Below are positions 12,203 through 22,850 of a stretch of 64,000 nt of DNA, piece after piece. Made by a program: the position numbers and the translations under genes. Under the pieces are notes generated by a model. That model ran no database searches. It saw nothing but the letters and a program-made list of their open reading frames with translations, and was not told where the DNA came from. Within the stretch, counting starts at the first letter, position 1; every line of letters begins with the position of its first letter. The stretch is from Tanypteryx hageni. Taxonomy: Eukaryota > Arthropoda > Insecta > Odonata > Petaluridae. The DNA lies in assembly GCA_028673005.1 (NCBI GenBank), contig CM054117.1:37778564-37842563 (forward strand), written 5' to 3'.

Positions 12203-13400
12203 CGTTATAAAATATTACAAATACATTCGAACGGAATACTAAATTGATCACGCGTATTTGTGTGGCACAAATAACGCGTGTATATACTAGACTATACAGA
12301 AATCGGGTCCAAAAATTGTCGTTGCAATGGTAACATTCTTATATGAGTGATAAAAATCGCAAAAATGCCAGTATTTACGCGAATTTCGAAGAAATGCGAT
12401 CGATAAGCAAAATTATACGATACAAATCATAATCCCCATTCCTTTCCTTAAGAGAATACAGGTTTCCCTCTTTATGCGGAGGTTGCGTTCCAGGAAAGTG
12501 ACGCATAAAGCGAATTCGCATAAACAGAACCCATATTTACATGTAAAAGATAGGGATACGTTCCACAAGCAATTCTAACTCCCCTTCAAGACTCTCTTCT
12601 TTTGCTCCATAAGGATTTCTTATGCACTAATTACAAAATTAAAACAATTAACACTGTAAATTATACTCGCCAATAAAAGGAAGCAGACGAGCACAAGTGG
12701 TGGCTGTTGTGAGTGACATAATAGTGGAGGTTAAAAGTGCTGGAGGGTTTGTCTTGGCCCAGCACAAGTTCCGCAGCCAATGAGACAAAACTCCTCAAGT
12801 TTACTCAAACAGTATCACACGAAATCTCCGGCTCATCTCCACTCTACAATATCCTCTCCACTCTCATCTCTTTTACTGTAGTAATAATACGCACAGCATA
12901 AGAGACAACAAGAGATTGAATGGTCGCCTTGTGGTATAGTGGAGAACTTTCTTGCATTTGTATTGCACTGGCCGCGTAACCGCATAAGAGCGAATCAAAG
13001 ACGCATAAAAAGAAATTCCGGTAGCAATAAGTTTGCCGCATAATAGCGAATTCGCATAAAGCGAACCCGCATAAAGAGAGGGAAATCTGTAGTACAAATC
13101 CCGCTCCGATATTGCAATTCTAAGATATTTTAATGTGCAACAGAAAATTTCCCTGCACGATGAATTTCAGATTTCCTATGTCAATCAAATGGGAAGGATA
13201 GTTTCTGGAATAGAACCCGGGACTTTCAATCTTCGCAATAAAAATTATCCTCGAGAGCTAGGTCCCAGTAGCAAGAGATTTCCACCATGTGCAATTAAAA
13301 TCGGTCTATTGGTTCAAAAATTAAATAGGGGAAGGGGGAATGACAGACAGGCACAATGAAGAAACTATAAGCATGGAATAACACTGGAAAGTAGGCTTAC
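12203..13400 (-). repeat. Interspersed repeat family, copy 1, split by a transposon
   Basis: Minus-strand copy of a family also found at 21091-21490 and 36964-37405. Shared landmarks, read in family orientation, are CCTACTTTCCAG at the start, TTGAACCAAT, a tRNA-promoter B-box-like core (CCCGGGTTC then a diverged end), CATCGTGCAGGG, ATCGGAGCGGGATTTGTAC and CGCGTAAATACTGG. A TA-flanked 631-bp element (12459-13089) interrupts it just after GGGATTTGTAC, and the family sequence resumes on the other side. The family may be a SINE or the end of a larger element. Confidence 0.8.
12459..13089. mobile_element. pogo/Tigger-like non-autonomous element, TA-flanked
   Basis: The left end reads CAGGTTTCCCTCTTTATGCG and the inverted right end CAGATTTCCCTCTCTTTATG, followed in both by GCG(A)TTCGC-type sequence. 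It is bordered by TA at 12457-12458 and 13090-13091, the target duplication used by Tc1/mariner/pogo transposases. CAG-initiated inverted repeats of this style are typical of Tigger-like derivatives. At 631 bp with no transposase frame it is non-autonomous. It sits inside an older interspersed repeat, so it is the younger insertion. Confidence 0.8.
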
Positions 13401-14819
13401 AACTTAATCGTATGAAATTGATGCAGAAAGTTGTGATAGTTATTTGGGATATTTTATGATCCTCCAGAATATTAAAATGGAAGAAAATTTAGGGCATAAT
13501 ATTGTTCACGTCACTTCGAGCCGATGGCATTGTTTCTGGTCGATTTTTCAATTCATTATACTGAAATACATGGAAATTATCTTGCTTAAAAATGAATGCG
13601 TTTTTCAAAAGATTAACATATAAATGACATACTCACATTCTCATAAATCTTGAAACTTGAATGTTTCTAAACATTTTACGAAAAACCAAAGTTAGACTAT
13701 CAATTATATTTCGCTTCGTGAAACTCCTATAATCCTCACTACATTTTAACTGATTTTAACGTAACACAACACTGCTTTACGAATTTCGAAGTGAACGCCC
13801 ATGAATCGATTATTAAATCTCTCTTAGTAACACCGAAAGATAGAATAATCAAATACTAAATATTACCCGTCTAAACTTAGTAGTTAACACTTTTATTTTT
13901 TGAGTGGCGGCGTTTAATTGTACATGAATATATTTTCGAATTTTTTTCAACAGTTTTCCGATGAAGATCATTCAGGTATAATATTTACTGAAATAACGCA
14001 AAATAATTTACAAATAAAATTTTCCAAAATGCTGGTCTCCGACTTGTTGAGTTAAGAATTTTCAAAGCAAATTTTTAAGAGAGAGAGAGTTTTGGTCAAA
14101 TTTCCCTCGTTCATTTACCATCGTAAAAGTCTCAGTTACTGCCGAGTGCATGTCATTTTCTCATGTGCGGCACACTAAACTCTTCTATTCCCTTCTGCTT
14201 CGTTACTCTCTTTACCTCATTATGAAATTTTAGCTTCATCTTACAGCAACCTTCATTCTCTCTGAGGAAACATTTGTTTCTTTTCTTCAATTGTATTTCT
14301 TTCCCCTCACCTTCCAATTCACCCCGCCTATTTTGTACCGCTTCTTTTCGCCCCTCATTATTTTTTTACTTTTTCCCTTTCATTTTCTCAGTGAAATGAC
14401 CTTACCATTAACTTCTGAAACAAATGAAACTACTTCATATCTTCCCCTGTTGTGCTATATTTGAAACGTTCTGACTATATCATGGCTATTTTTTCTTTAA
14501 ATTCCGGATCTCAAAGAAATTATATTATTTGGTTGCATCCAATGATAACGCCTTTTTGAATTGGTGTAAAATAAATTTCCTCATTACTTTGACATTATGT
14601 GTAAATCATTTTAGGATTGCTCAGATTTTCCAAATATTTCTCCGTTAATGGATATTTAATTTCGGAAGGTTTCGCGCATACACGTATCCTTGTATTTTTT
14701 GTTCCACAGAAATGCCTACTATTTCATCCAACTGGCTTCATCATGTACTATTTTGAAAATTTTAATTCTGTACTTATGGCTAAATTCTTAATCGTGATTA
14801 GGCAAAAAAGCCTTCGTGT
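13401..14819. other. Gene-free AT-rich DNA
   Basis: AT-rich sequence with a mildly T/C-rich portion at 14155-14420. No exon, RNA gene or transposon end recognised. Confidence 0.4.
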
Positions 14820-15250
14820 GTCGCTCTAAACAGAGATGATTCCATTTCCACCTTTTCTGCCTCCCTTCGTCTCCCCTTTCACTTCGTGTCAACTCCTTTT
14901 TGCCTCCTCCTTTGCCTGCATTACTTGGATTTTCTGAATGACCGGATATAATCCTCTTCTCGTTCATCTCTCCCTCCCACCTCGGTCCTCGTAATCTCCC
15001 CACCCACTCACCCACCCACTCACCCACCATTTCCTATCCCTCCCGTCTCACTCCCCCACTTGCCTCTCACTCGCCTCGCCTCCATGTTCTCCGCCAAAAG
15101 ACTCGACGCACGTTCTCTCTCTCTCCCTATCCGAGCAACGCCTCTTTCGCACTCGTCGCCTTCTCCTCCATCTTTTTACCTTCTTTTTCTGCATTTCTCT
15201 GCTCCAACAGCGACACATGCATACTCTTTCTCCTCACAATTTACTCTCGG
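14820..15250. repeat. Pyrimidine-rich tract
   Basis: C/T-rich plus strand. It includes a CCCACTCA-type short tandem array at about 15000-15028 (CCCACTCACCCACCCACTCA) and (CT)n at 15117-15127. Confidence 0.75.
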
Positions 15251-15939
15251 GCACTTCATATCGAATGGCAAATTCTGTTTCTCTTTTTGAAAGCCGCGGC
15301 ATAACGGCAACATTCTGAATTGGTCCCTATAATGGAACGCGCCAAAAAATATTTCTATATAATTTAAATTGCATCTGTCATGCCTAATTCGAAATTAGAA
15401 GAATAAATTAATGTATTGAATGATTTTGGTAAAAGAAAGGGACTTATAACTCACCAATCAGAAAAGGAAATAATGCAAAAAAGAGAATTTCGATGCCTCG
15501 CGCTTCGTCCTCATAGAGAAATGGAATAAAAAGTATCATATCTTTTTGCAGCCCGATCCTCGCTTAATGTGCCAAGAAGATTATGTCTCGGAGAAACTTT
15601 CATACAGATTAGAAGGCAGTAGAATACTCGCTAAATCATTGAAATTAATATTTTTATTCGGGAAAATAATTCACGCTCCCCGTTATCTAGGCCAATGTAC
15701 ACACCTCTTTCTATATTACGTACCTACTTGGCAAACGCAGAGCAAACAAGGAAAGAAAGTTCATAAATCTAATGCGCTTCAGACGTGGAGTGTTATTTTG
15801 CGTCGTTTAGGGCGGCATTCGCTGGCAATTCCAGAAAAAAGCCTCCCGTAAAATACGCTAAAACAAAACAAAAACTATCAAACAGAAAATTGGGACGAAG
15901 GAGCAGACATTAGGCTCTATTCTCTCCTTCGTATTTTTT
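15251..15939. other. Gene-free DNA
   Basis: A 101-codon plus frame at 15546-15851 has no recognisable domain. Nothing else noted. Confidence 0.4.
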
Positions 15940-16320
15940 TGGTGCAAAACCTCCAAACCAGCCTCATTTTCCTTCAACCCCATCATCTCATTCCGCTCTC
16001 TCTTTCCCCAACCTCGCATTTTTATCCGAGCGACCCTCCTCTCTCCCCATGCCTTCCCAAACCCGCTCTTAATATCCACCGCAAGAGCAGACTCGCTGGA
16101 CATCGGAGACTGCAAAATCCTTTCCCATATCCTCCCCCATCTCCCTCTCGCCTCTCTCTCCCTAATTATACAACCATTTCTTCGCCCACTCTTCCCACCC
16201 TTTCTTACTTCCCACACTACCCTCCGTTTCTTCCCTCTCTCTCTCCCTTTCCCTCTCATCTTCTGGGCATTCTCTCTCTTCTTCACTCTCTTGATATCCT
16301 ACACCCTTCTTACCAATACT
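15940..16320. repeat. Pyrimidine-rich tract
   Basis: C/T-rich plus strand. The complementary strand gives an Arg/Gly/Glu-rich frame that is purely compositional. Confidence 0.75.
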
Positions 16321-16408
16321 TCCTTTGTCGTATGTTTACAGATGAAATGATGGACAAATCACCAACCTTCTCGACAAGCGTTATATAACCTCTTCCTTCG
16401 GTGAACTA

Positions 16409-16674
16409 CAGTAGGCTCGTATCTACCACGGGTCTTGTTATACACGGTTAAGTATATGTGACATGTATGAACTTAACAAGTACAAAATTTAATTAAACGC
16501 AGTCCTAAATTGGGTGCTCACTGCATTTTACGTATGCATTGGCACAAGAGTGCTCGTAGACTATACTATTAAAACGTGATTTTTTTCCATCACGCATTAA
16601 ATATGCTCATCGCGGTTTCGTCCAACACGGCATTTTTCAAGATGGTAGCCCCCACTTTGTGCAAGATACCACTG
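16409..16674. mobile_element. Possible TA-flanked short DNA transposon
   Basis: The left end CAGTAGGCTCGTATCT and the inverted right end CAGTGGTATCTTGC share CAGT.G and GTATCT, and TA dinucleotides flank both ends (16407-16408 and 16675-16676). This fits a 266-bp Tc1/pogo-type non-autonomous element, but the terminal match is short and could be chance. Confidence 0.4.
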
Positions 16675-16676
16675 TA

Positions 16677-17067
16677 TACGTTTATCGTTTTCTTATACTC
16701 ATTTAGTCACTTAAAGATTTGGTTTTCTACCTTAAATTCGTCATCATACTAACACGCGCTACTCCTCCTAAATTCACTTTGCCATCTCCACTCAATTTTC
16801 TGACGCCTCTTTTATTATAGCAATTTCTCTTAATTCAATCGCTATACCCTCTCTAAATACCTGCCGAAACAAAACAAAATAAGAGTCAATTAACGGCACC
16901 TACCTTTCATTGGTATTCTGGGCGATTCTTTTACCACCCACTTCTTTCAGGTCCAAGAGACCATCCATCATGCTGAAATATTTTGACCGAGACCATTGGA
17001 AAACGCGTGACGTAGGATCTGTCGCTTAATCAACGCCGAGACATCCTTCAACGCCTAGCATTTTTAC
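16677..17067. other. Gene-free DNA
   Basis: No feature recognised between the two transposon-like segments. Confidence 0.4.
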
Positions 17068-17412
17068 TTAAGGCACATTTACACGGTTCAATTCGATTGA
17101 ACAATTCGGTTGAATCATCCAAATTGAAAAAATAATTGAAGTGTTAACAGGAATTCAATTTCATCGAGCAATCGCATTGAACATTGCAAGAAGTAGGGTG
17201 GAGCTCTACTTTTGTTCAATTCCATGGAAGCAATGGGAATGAATCGCCCACATTGAACAATGACTGATTCGTGTAAACAGTGAATTTCAATAGCATTGAA
17301 AGCATTTTCGTCTCGAGACATCACAGATGCTCTGGTTTTTAAGCCGTGAGTGACAAGTGAACTAAAGAAAGCGAGTTGTGTTGGTTCGTTCCGAGAATTG
17401 TACAGAAGAATC

Positions 17413-17619
17413 ATGGTTTTTAAGTGGAGCGAGGACCATACGCCGTTGTTTTTGGACTTGATAAAAAATTACGAGTGCTTGTGGAATAGCAAAAACAGTG
17501 ATTATAAAATTAAGAATGCCCGAGAAAACGATATTAAAAATTTAATTTCTGATTTAAATTTACCGGGAGTGACGGAACAAGACGTGAAGGCCAAGATGGA
17601 AATTTCAGCCTGGCACTAA
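17413..17619 (+). pseudogene. Truncated MADF-domain protein of a Harbinger element
   Basis: The 68-codon frame starts MVFKWSEDHT and shows the MADF (Myb/SANT-like) pattern: a helix with LIKNYECLW, then NSDYK, a KNAREND segment matching the usual RN.R..A position, and DVKAKM at the end of the domain. In PIF/Harbinger elements the second gene encodes such a protein, which helps the transposase bind the ends and enter the nucleus; that is established for the family. Here the frame runs into a stop (SAWH, then TAA) straight after the domain, where a complete protein would continue with basic helices. An in-frame ATG exists at 17350, but the start at 17413 fits the domain. It reads as a deletion product. 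Confidence 0.85.
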
Positions 17620-17660
17620 GAGCTTCTCTCATTACGGTATCTCGTTTTTGGAATTAACGG

Positions 17661-17894
17661 CTAGACCATATCCAAGAGTTCTTCAAACGACTCCGGAGAC
17701 ATTCTGAGATGATATTTTATCATCTCGCGATCTTCTACGGCCCATTCCCTCAACAAAGATTCCGATGCTCCTAAAATATCTCGTCTCATGTTCCATCTTC
17801 TTATACAAAAACGTCGAGTTTTTCTTTTTTTAATTTTTGTTAGTATTTTATAGCACTCATGTATTAAATGATCACAATAATGCGAATTCCCGCA
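17661..17894 (-). pseudogene. Harbinger DDE transposase N-terminal remnant
   Basis: The minus-strand frame reads RRFCIRRWNMRRD, then LREWAVEDREM and RMSPESFEELLDMV. This is the typical start of a Harbinger nuclease (RR.W..P...RR, a leucine-rich linker, then the R(M)SP..F.ELL motif). A TAG follows at 17663-17661, and the frame beyond it continues with PLIPKTRYR, which fits the next conserved block (PLI.K..T..R). The stop therefore looks like a point mutation before the deletion point near 17620. No start codon is visible before the conserved region, and the catalytic DDE core is absent. It faces the MADF remnant tail to tail. Confidence 0.8.
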
Positions 17895-18052
17895 CTAACG
17901 ATTTCATTTGGCGTCATGTTGAATTGAATTGGTGAAATCAAGTTCATTGATTCGTGTAAACAACTTCTATTTTAATGCGGAAGTTCAATGCTGCCGATTC
18001 AATCGGATTGCTCAATGGCATTGCACCGTGCAAATACGCCTTTAACTAGACG

Positions 18053-18299
18053 CAGCGTTTCCCAACCGGGGTCCACATGGACCCCCAGGGGTCCATAGAA
18101 GCTTTGAGAGGGTCCACAAGAATTGTTTAATTATTATCTTTTACTAACTTACAAATAAATATTTCATTTAGGAATTGTTTAATTATTAGCTTTTACTAAC
18201 CTACAAATAAATATTTCATTTAGGAATATTACATATGCGTATATGGGGGTCCACATACGTAAAGTTAGGACTCAGGGGGTCCACAAGCAAAAAAAGGTT
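18053..18299. mobile_element. hAT-like short element, right end shortened
   Basis: The left end is CAGCGTTTCCCAACC followed by GGGGTCCAC repeats, a common hAT-derived pattern. The right part carries GGGGGTCCACAAGC and ends in AAAAAAAGGTT, but the expected GGGAAACGCTG terminus is missing. The eight bases left of the start (ACTAGACG) and right of the end (ACTAGAAA) match at 6 of 8 positions. An internal 52-bp tandem duplication occupies 18121-18224. It lies only 8 bp from the Harbinger target site. Confidence 0.6.
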
Positions 18300-18483
18300 A
18301 CTAGAAATGAAGAGTGGCAAACCAACTCTGGCTTTCGAAGAACATACGTCTTTCCGTATTCCTTATGAATTTTCATCATGTTCGCGCCCCGGAAAATTAA
18401 TTAAAATTGTTTGAAACGTACAATTTAAACAAAAATAATAATTGACATATTATTAATATTAATTCATTCATTTCTTAAAGAAG

Positions 18484-18625
18484 CCGTTCCGGAACCGAAA
18501 TTACGCTCGCCTTTGTTCCTGTTTCAGTTCCGATGCAATTTTTTCGTCCCTGTTCCAGTTCCAAATCCAGAACAGGAACCATTTTGAAACCGTTCCTTGT
18601 TCCGGAAGCAGAACATTCCTAGTTC
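18484..18625. repeat. GTTCC/GGAAC-rich degenerate repeat
   Basis: GTTCC, GTTCCGG and their complements recur about ten times in 140 bases (for example near 18486, 18515, 18551, 18591 and 18600). Such GGAAC-rich blocks occur near the ends of some hAT elements, but no inverted end or target duplication could be matched here. Confidence 0.4.
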
Positions 18626-19635
18626 TGCACAATAACGTAATAAAATAATTTTTCTCGCAACGAAAATAACACCAATGGCATAGCCATTCGATTGAGATAT
18701 CGAGAGATAAGCGATGCCCCGCGGGAGAAAAAAATGGTAAGACTCCATCAATATTCAACGCGTGGGCAACGACGACAGCCTTCGCTTCTCGCGGAAAAAA
18801 TGATGCAGCCTGCAGGAAACGTTCAAGCGACCCTTTTACCGATCAACGACTCGGAATGCAAGAAATTCGAATCTCGGCGCGGTGAATTGTGAGAAGCCGC
18901 GGAAGAGAGAGACGTTGCATATATCGGGAGCATAAAGGGTCGCCTTATATGTAGCCGCGGGCACCAAGAAAAGACTCCCGCGGGCAAACTGTGGAACGGC
19001 TTAAGGAGACGGTGTATTCCAGGAATAATGGAGGCTAACGTAGTCATCGATGTTGGGATTGGACGCCGATTTAACGGGAGTTGACCTTTGGAGGAACGTA
19101 AATTCAAATTTCAAGGGATCAGAAGGATGGGTAGATTCTCCTTATATGGAGATGTAAAATAACATATTTAATCTAAAATGTTATGACAAATATTTTATTT
19201 CTACGTTATGCCTTGAAGAAAGAAAAACTGTACAAAAATCTATGTAAAGCAGGAATACAGCCTTATGAGTTAATAAAATAATCCTCGATTGGGGTGTGGC
19301 TATTCTCCTCAATGTTTGGTGATAATACTACTACTTCCCTAATAATCGCACCATAAACAGAGTAATGTAACATGGCTGATCTATGAATATCTGACCGGCC
19401 GGCGTGGTCTAATAAAACCGCAATAGAACGACCAAGGAGGAGAATCAAGGAGTAGTTTAAAGAACGATTGGCGAAGAATAAGAGGAAGAAGAGCAAAGGA
19501 AAGCGATTGGAAATGATCGAAAAGACGGAGGAGATTCCTTTGGGGGGTGGTGGAGAAAATCTATATGGTTACTAATATTGGTCATTTTTTTAAACTGCGG
19601 TAGGCCGGAGATGAAGACCGAAGTTGGAAGGTTGG
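18626..19635. other. Gene-free DNA
   Basis: Mixed DNA, more GC-rich at 18710-19080. Short frames here lack domains. Confidence 0.4.
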
Positions 19636-19975
19636 ATTTTTCTCTACGCCAATACAACCTCCTCTTCTTCATTTGTCTCTCGCTTCCTCCTCCTCCTTTC
19701 CTCTTTTTCTCCCTTCCAATACGTTGTGACTTTCTCTCCAATTCCAACTTTCTCCCTTTCTCCTTTGACTAAATTTCATTTCCATTTCTGCAAGTCTTGC
19801 TTTGACTCCATCTTTCCCTCCCTACTTGCGCTCCCTCATCTCTTTCTTTGCGTCTTAATACTCCCACCCTGTTTGGTAACATCTATTCCAACTCTCCCTC
19901 GCTCTCCTTTCTTTATTCTCTCCTCGCCCCATCTTCCCTTTAGCTCCCATCTCTCCCTCCAATGTGCCACCGCAC
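19636..19975. repeat. Pyrimidine-rich tract
   Basis: C/T-dominated plus strand. Frames across it give Ser/Leu/Phe-rich peptides only. Confidence 0.7.
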
Positions 19976-20587
19976 ATCCGCGTGAAGACACCAATGGATC
20001 CGTTACGAGTAGGAGCCGATAGCGAGGCCATTCTTTTGGACGGTAGTCTCCTGGAGATACTCCCTCGAGATGCCCTCGTGGTTGATAGAACCTTGAAGTT
20101 TTGATATACGGATCACCCGCGTGAGTGACTACATCCTGCGAGATATCATATGCCCGTTGCAGAATTATTTTCGGAGAAATTACGATTCTTATCAATCGTG
20201 TAATGAATCTATTTACTGTCGGGAGATTCAAACCTTCTTTTGGTGCATACCGAGCTGCAATAATGTTCTGAAATTTTAGGTGCTAAAATATTTCACTGAA
20301 CAATAATGACGAACATCTGTAAAGATCGATTAGTATCATGAATCGAGAATTTCAAAATATATCAATATATATAATAGAGAAATCGTATATAAGTACAAGA
20401 GATAATAGGATTTTTACAACCATTATTTCGATATTCTCTTCTACATTTAATTTTGTACTGAAATAATATTAATAAATAAATAAATAATAATAATAACAAT
20501 GTGTAATCGATACAACTTTTTATTTATCTCCTAAGATTGTATTCTGTAGCAGAATGTTTGCTTCATGAGTCTATACGTAAACAGGTA
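19976..20587. other. Gene-free DNA, AT-rich on the right
   Basis: A short AATAAATAAATAA run lies at about 20470-20490. No gene seen. Confidence 0.4.
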
Positions 20588-20699
20588 CAGTGAAACCTCG
20601 ATATAGCGAGAATTTATAAAATTCATAAAAATGTTCGTTCTAACGAGTATTCGTAACATCCGAAAACGGTTAAAATAATCTTGAAATGAGTCTCCTAAC
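20588..20699 (+). mobile_element. pogo/Tigger-like element, one end only
   Basis: TA at 20586-20587 is followed by CAGTGAAACCTCGATATAGC, a terminal repeat of the CAGTGRAACCTCG...ATA.CGA type seen in Tigger-like elements. No matching inverted end is found nearby. A hAT element has inserted at 20708, and sequence after it (21014 onward) does not supply the missing end, so this copy is truncated or deleted. Confidence 0.6.
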
Positions 20700-20707
20700 C
20701 TCTATGT

Positions 20708-21005
20708 CAGTGGTTCCCAAACGTTTTTGAGTCGCGGCACACTTTCAAAGATAAAGCGGATTTCGCGACATCCAAGCCTTGAAACAAGTTCTATATATTT
20801 TTAGATACGGGTATTACAATCTTTGGACGCATCCATTTGTTGATGTTCCTACATAATCAATTTATTAGAATAGAAATTATTGCCCTAATTACCTACCAAC
20901 ACAAGCAAAATGTTGATTTATTTACTAAACAAAGTTTTTCGCGGCACCCTTAAAAGTCTACCGCGGCACACCAGCATGCCGCGGCACACGGTTTAGGAAC
21001 CACTG
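20708..21005. mobile_element. hAT non-autonomous element with perfect target duplication
   Basis: The ends are CAGTGGTTCCCAAACG and, inverted, CAGTGGTTCCTAAACC, followed by matching CGCGGCACAC/TGCCGCGG-type sequence. A perfect 8-bp target duplication, CTCTATGT, is present at 20700-20707 and 21006-21013. Length is 298 bp with no transposase frame. Eight-base duplications and CAGTGGTTC ends are hallmarks of hAT transposition. Confidence 0.93.
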
Positions 21006-21090
21006 CTCTATGTACATGTATAATTACGCTGCACTAAGTTTTAAAAATTAAAGCGTCTAGGTGTATAGATTTTGAACCAACCATAATTTT

Positions 21091-21490
21091 AACCTACTTT
21101 CCAGAATGGATATAGGGTTATAGTTTCGTCGTTGCGTCTGTCTCCCCCCCCCCATTAACTTTTGAACCAATACACCAATTTTTGTGACACTTGGTAGAAT
21201 TGTCTTGCTACATAGGCCGAGCTCTCGAGGATAGTTTTTGTTGCGAAGATTGAAGTCCCGGGTTCGATTCCAAGAATTATCCTTACCATTTGATTTACAT
21301 GGGAAATCTGAAATCCATCGTGCAGGGAAATTTTCCCTTGCACATTAAAATATCTTAGAATCGTAATATCGGAGCGGGATTTGTACTGATCTCCGAGAAA
21401 CGGAATGAAGATTCTAATTTTTATCGTAGAAATTTGCTTATCGATTGTATTTCTTCGAATTTCGCGTAAATACTGGAGTTTTTGTAGTTT
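21091..21490 (+). repeat. Interspersed repeat family, copy 2 (B-box bearing)
   Basis: Plus-strand copy with an intact tRNA-type B box, GGTTCGATTCC, at 21261-21271. A weak A-box-like TAGGCCGAGC lies about 45 bases upstream. Other landmarks are CCTACTTTCCAG near the start, a C run near 21144, CATCGTGCAGGG and GGAGCGGGATTTGTAC. Unlike copy 1 it is not interrupted after TTTGTAC, which fixes the insertion point of the transposon there. A polymerase III promoter would make it a SINE; alternatively it is part of a longer element. Confidence 0.75.
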
Positions 21491-22850
21491 TATTAAACAT
21501 TAAGATTCGACTCCTGTTGATGTTCTTCTCTTTTATAAGCTAAAATTAATGATATATTTATAATTATTATTAATTTTAAAGATGCACCTTATTAATGGAT
21601 ACATGAATTCTTATGTCAAATCAGGCATGAAAAAACCTGATAGTGAAGAGGTACAATAATGCTTTCAGAGGTCATGTCGTGCTTTCTTTAAACATATTTA
21701 CTCACCCGCTCAAAGTGCCTACCTCGACGTGCGGTACCTAGTCCATTAGATGATTTCCCGCCTCCCTACTTCCTACTTTCCATATCTGCTTTTACCCTCC
21801 TCTACCCTCGCCGCCTCTATCTCTTTCTCCTTACCTCTCTCTGGCAGCATCCGCTTTGCCCCCGCGTTTTAAGTCTAGCCATGGATTAACCCGGCATACC
21901 AGGACCGTCGCCCACGTCGGTCTCTATCGGACACGGTGGCTTGATGCACGCTGGGACCACCACAAGAGCGCGTCTTTCCTTCCCCGCGGGTATGGGCACA
22001 CATCAAGCGGCGTCAGCAGCGGGAGCGGCCCTTGAACACCGACCATTGGTACGAGACGGAGGGCGAAGGATAGTTAGGGTGGTGGGCAGGGGATGAAAGG
22101 ACGGAAGGGCATTTGCGAGTATACTTGACGCGAAATTCCAAGACGAAAGGAGGAGGCGTAAGGGGTCGGAGAAAGGGGAAGGTGGAGGGGAGGCGCATCC
22201 CGAGGTTATGCCACCGCTCTCGGTGCGCCACTGCGGCGATCCTGGAATCCGGGGGATAATGGCACTGGTAGACCGACCGCCGCTGCCGCGCAACCAACAA
22301 AGGAAGTGCGTCCGTTGATTTGCGGGCGCGAAAGACTCTCGATCCGACGGGCGTCGCTTCTTTTATCATTTCGGTTCGACTTCCTGCTTCCAAATCATCC
22401 GTCCAATCGCACTCGGCGAGACTTAAAACTATAATCGGTGGTTTACGTAACACATGTTCATCTTTTTCTCATTTATCCTCAAATTCTCGTAAGAATTTAG
22501 CGATTTCGTTATCGATGACACGGTCAACGACGGAATTCGAAACATATCGTACCTTTCATAAACGTTCCACTTTGGAAACTTCATTCCATCGTTTTGGCTT
22601 CTAAAGGAACGTGCCTATCTTGGCCTCCGAACATATTGCTCCTTGAAAGGCAACCTTGAATCAGACGTGGAAAACATCGCTCGCCATCGAGAAATAGGAT
22701 CATTTTCGCTCCAAAGATATTAATAACATCCGGAGCTACGTCGTAGTTTTTCAATTCGTTTTTTTAATAACCGCAATATTGACACAAGTTCGGGTCGCGA
22801 TACGAGAGAAGGAGACCAACCTTGTCTAAAAAAGTTGGCGCAGCGACGAC
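21491..22850. other. Gene-free DNA with CpG-rich section
   Basis: AT-rich to about 21660, a pyrimidine patch at 21766-21845, then CpG-rich DNA from about 21860 to 22320. The frames in the CpG-rich part (for example 22013-22453 minus) have no domain. It could be regulatory or promoter-like, but nothing specific proves it. Confidence 0.4.

Larger units (their letters stand above)
17071..18041. mobile_element. PIF/Harbinger internal-deletion derivative (971 bp)
   Basis: Terminal inverted repeats start AGGCACATTTACACGG (left) and AGGCGTATTTGCACGG (right, inverted) and continue imperfectly for about 45 bp. Both ends are flanked by the trinucleotide TTA (17068-17070 and 18042-18044), the target duplication characteristic of PIF/Harbinger elements. 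Inside are the 5' parts of the family's two genes in convergent order: a MADF-type DNA-binding protein on the plus strand and a DDE transposase N-terminus on the minus strand. The segment between about 17620 and 17660 is where the 3' halves of both appear to have been deleted. The copy cannot encode a working transposase but may be mobilised in trans. Confidence 0.9.

Noticed and set aside
21255..21275. Functional tRNA gene at the GGTTCGATTCC B box
   Set aside because: No acceptor or anticodon stems fold around it, and the sequence is shared with dispersed copies, so it is a repeat.
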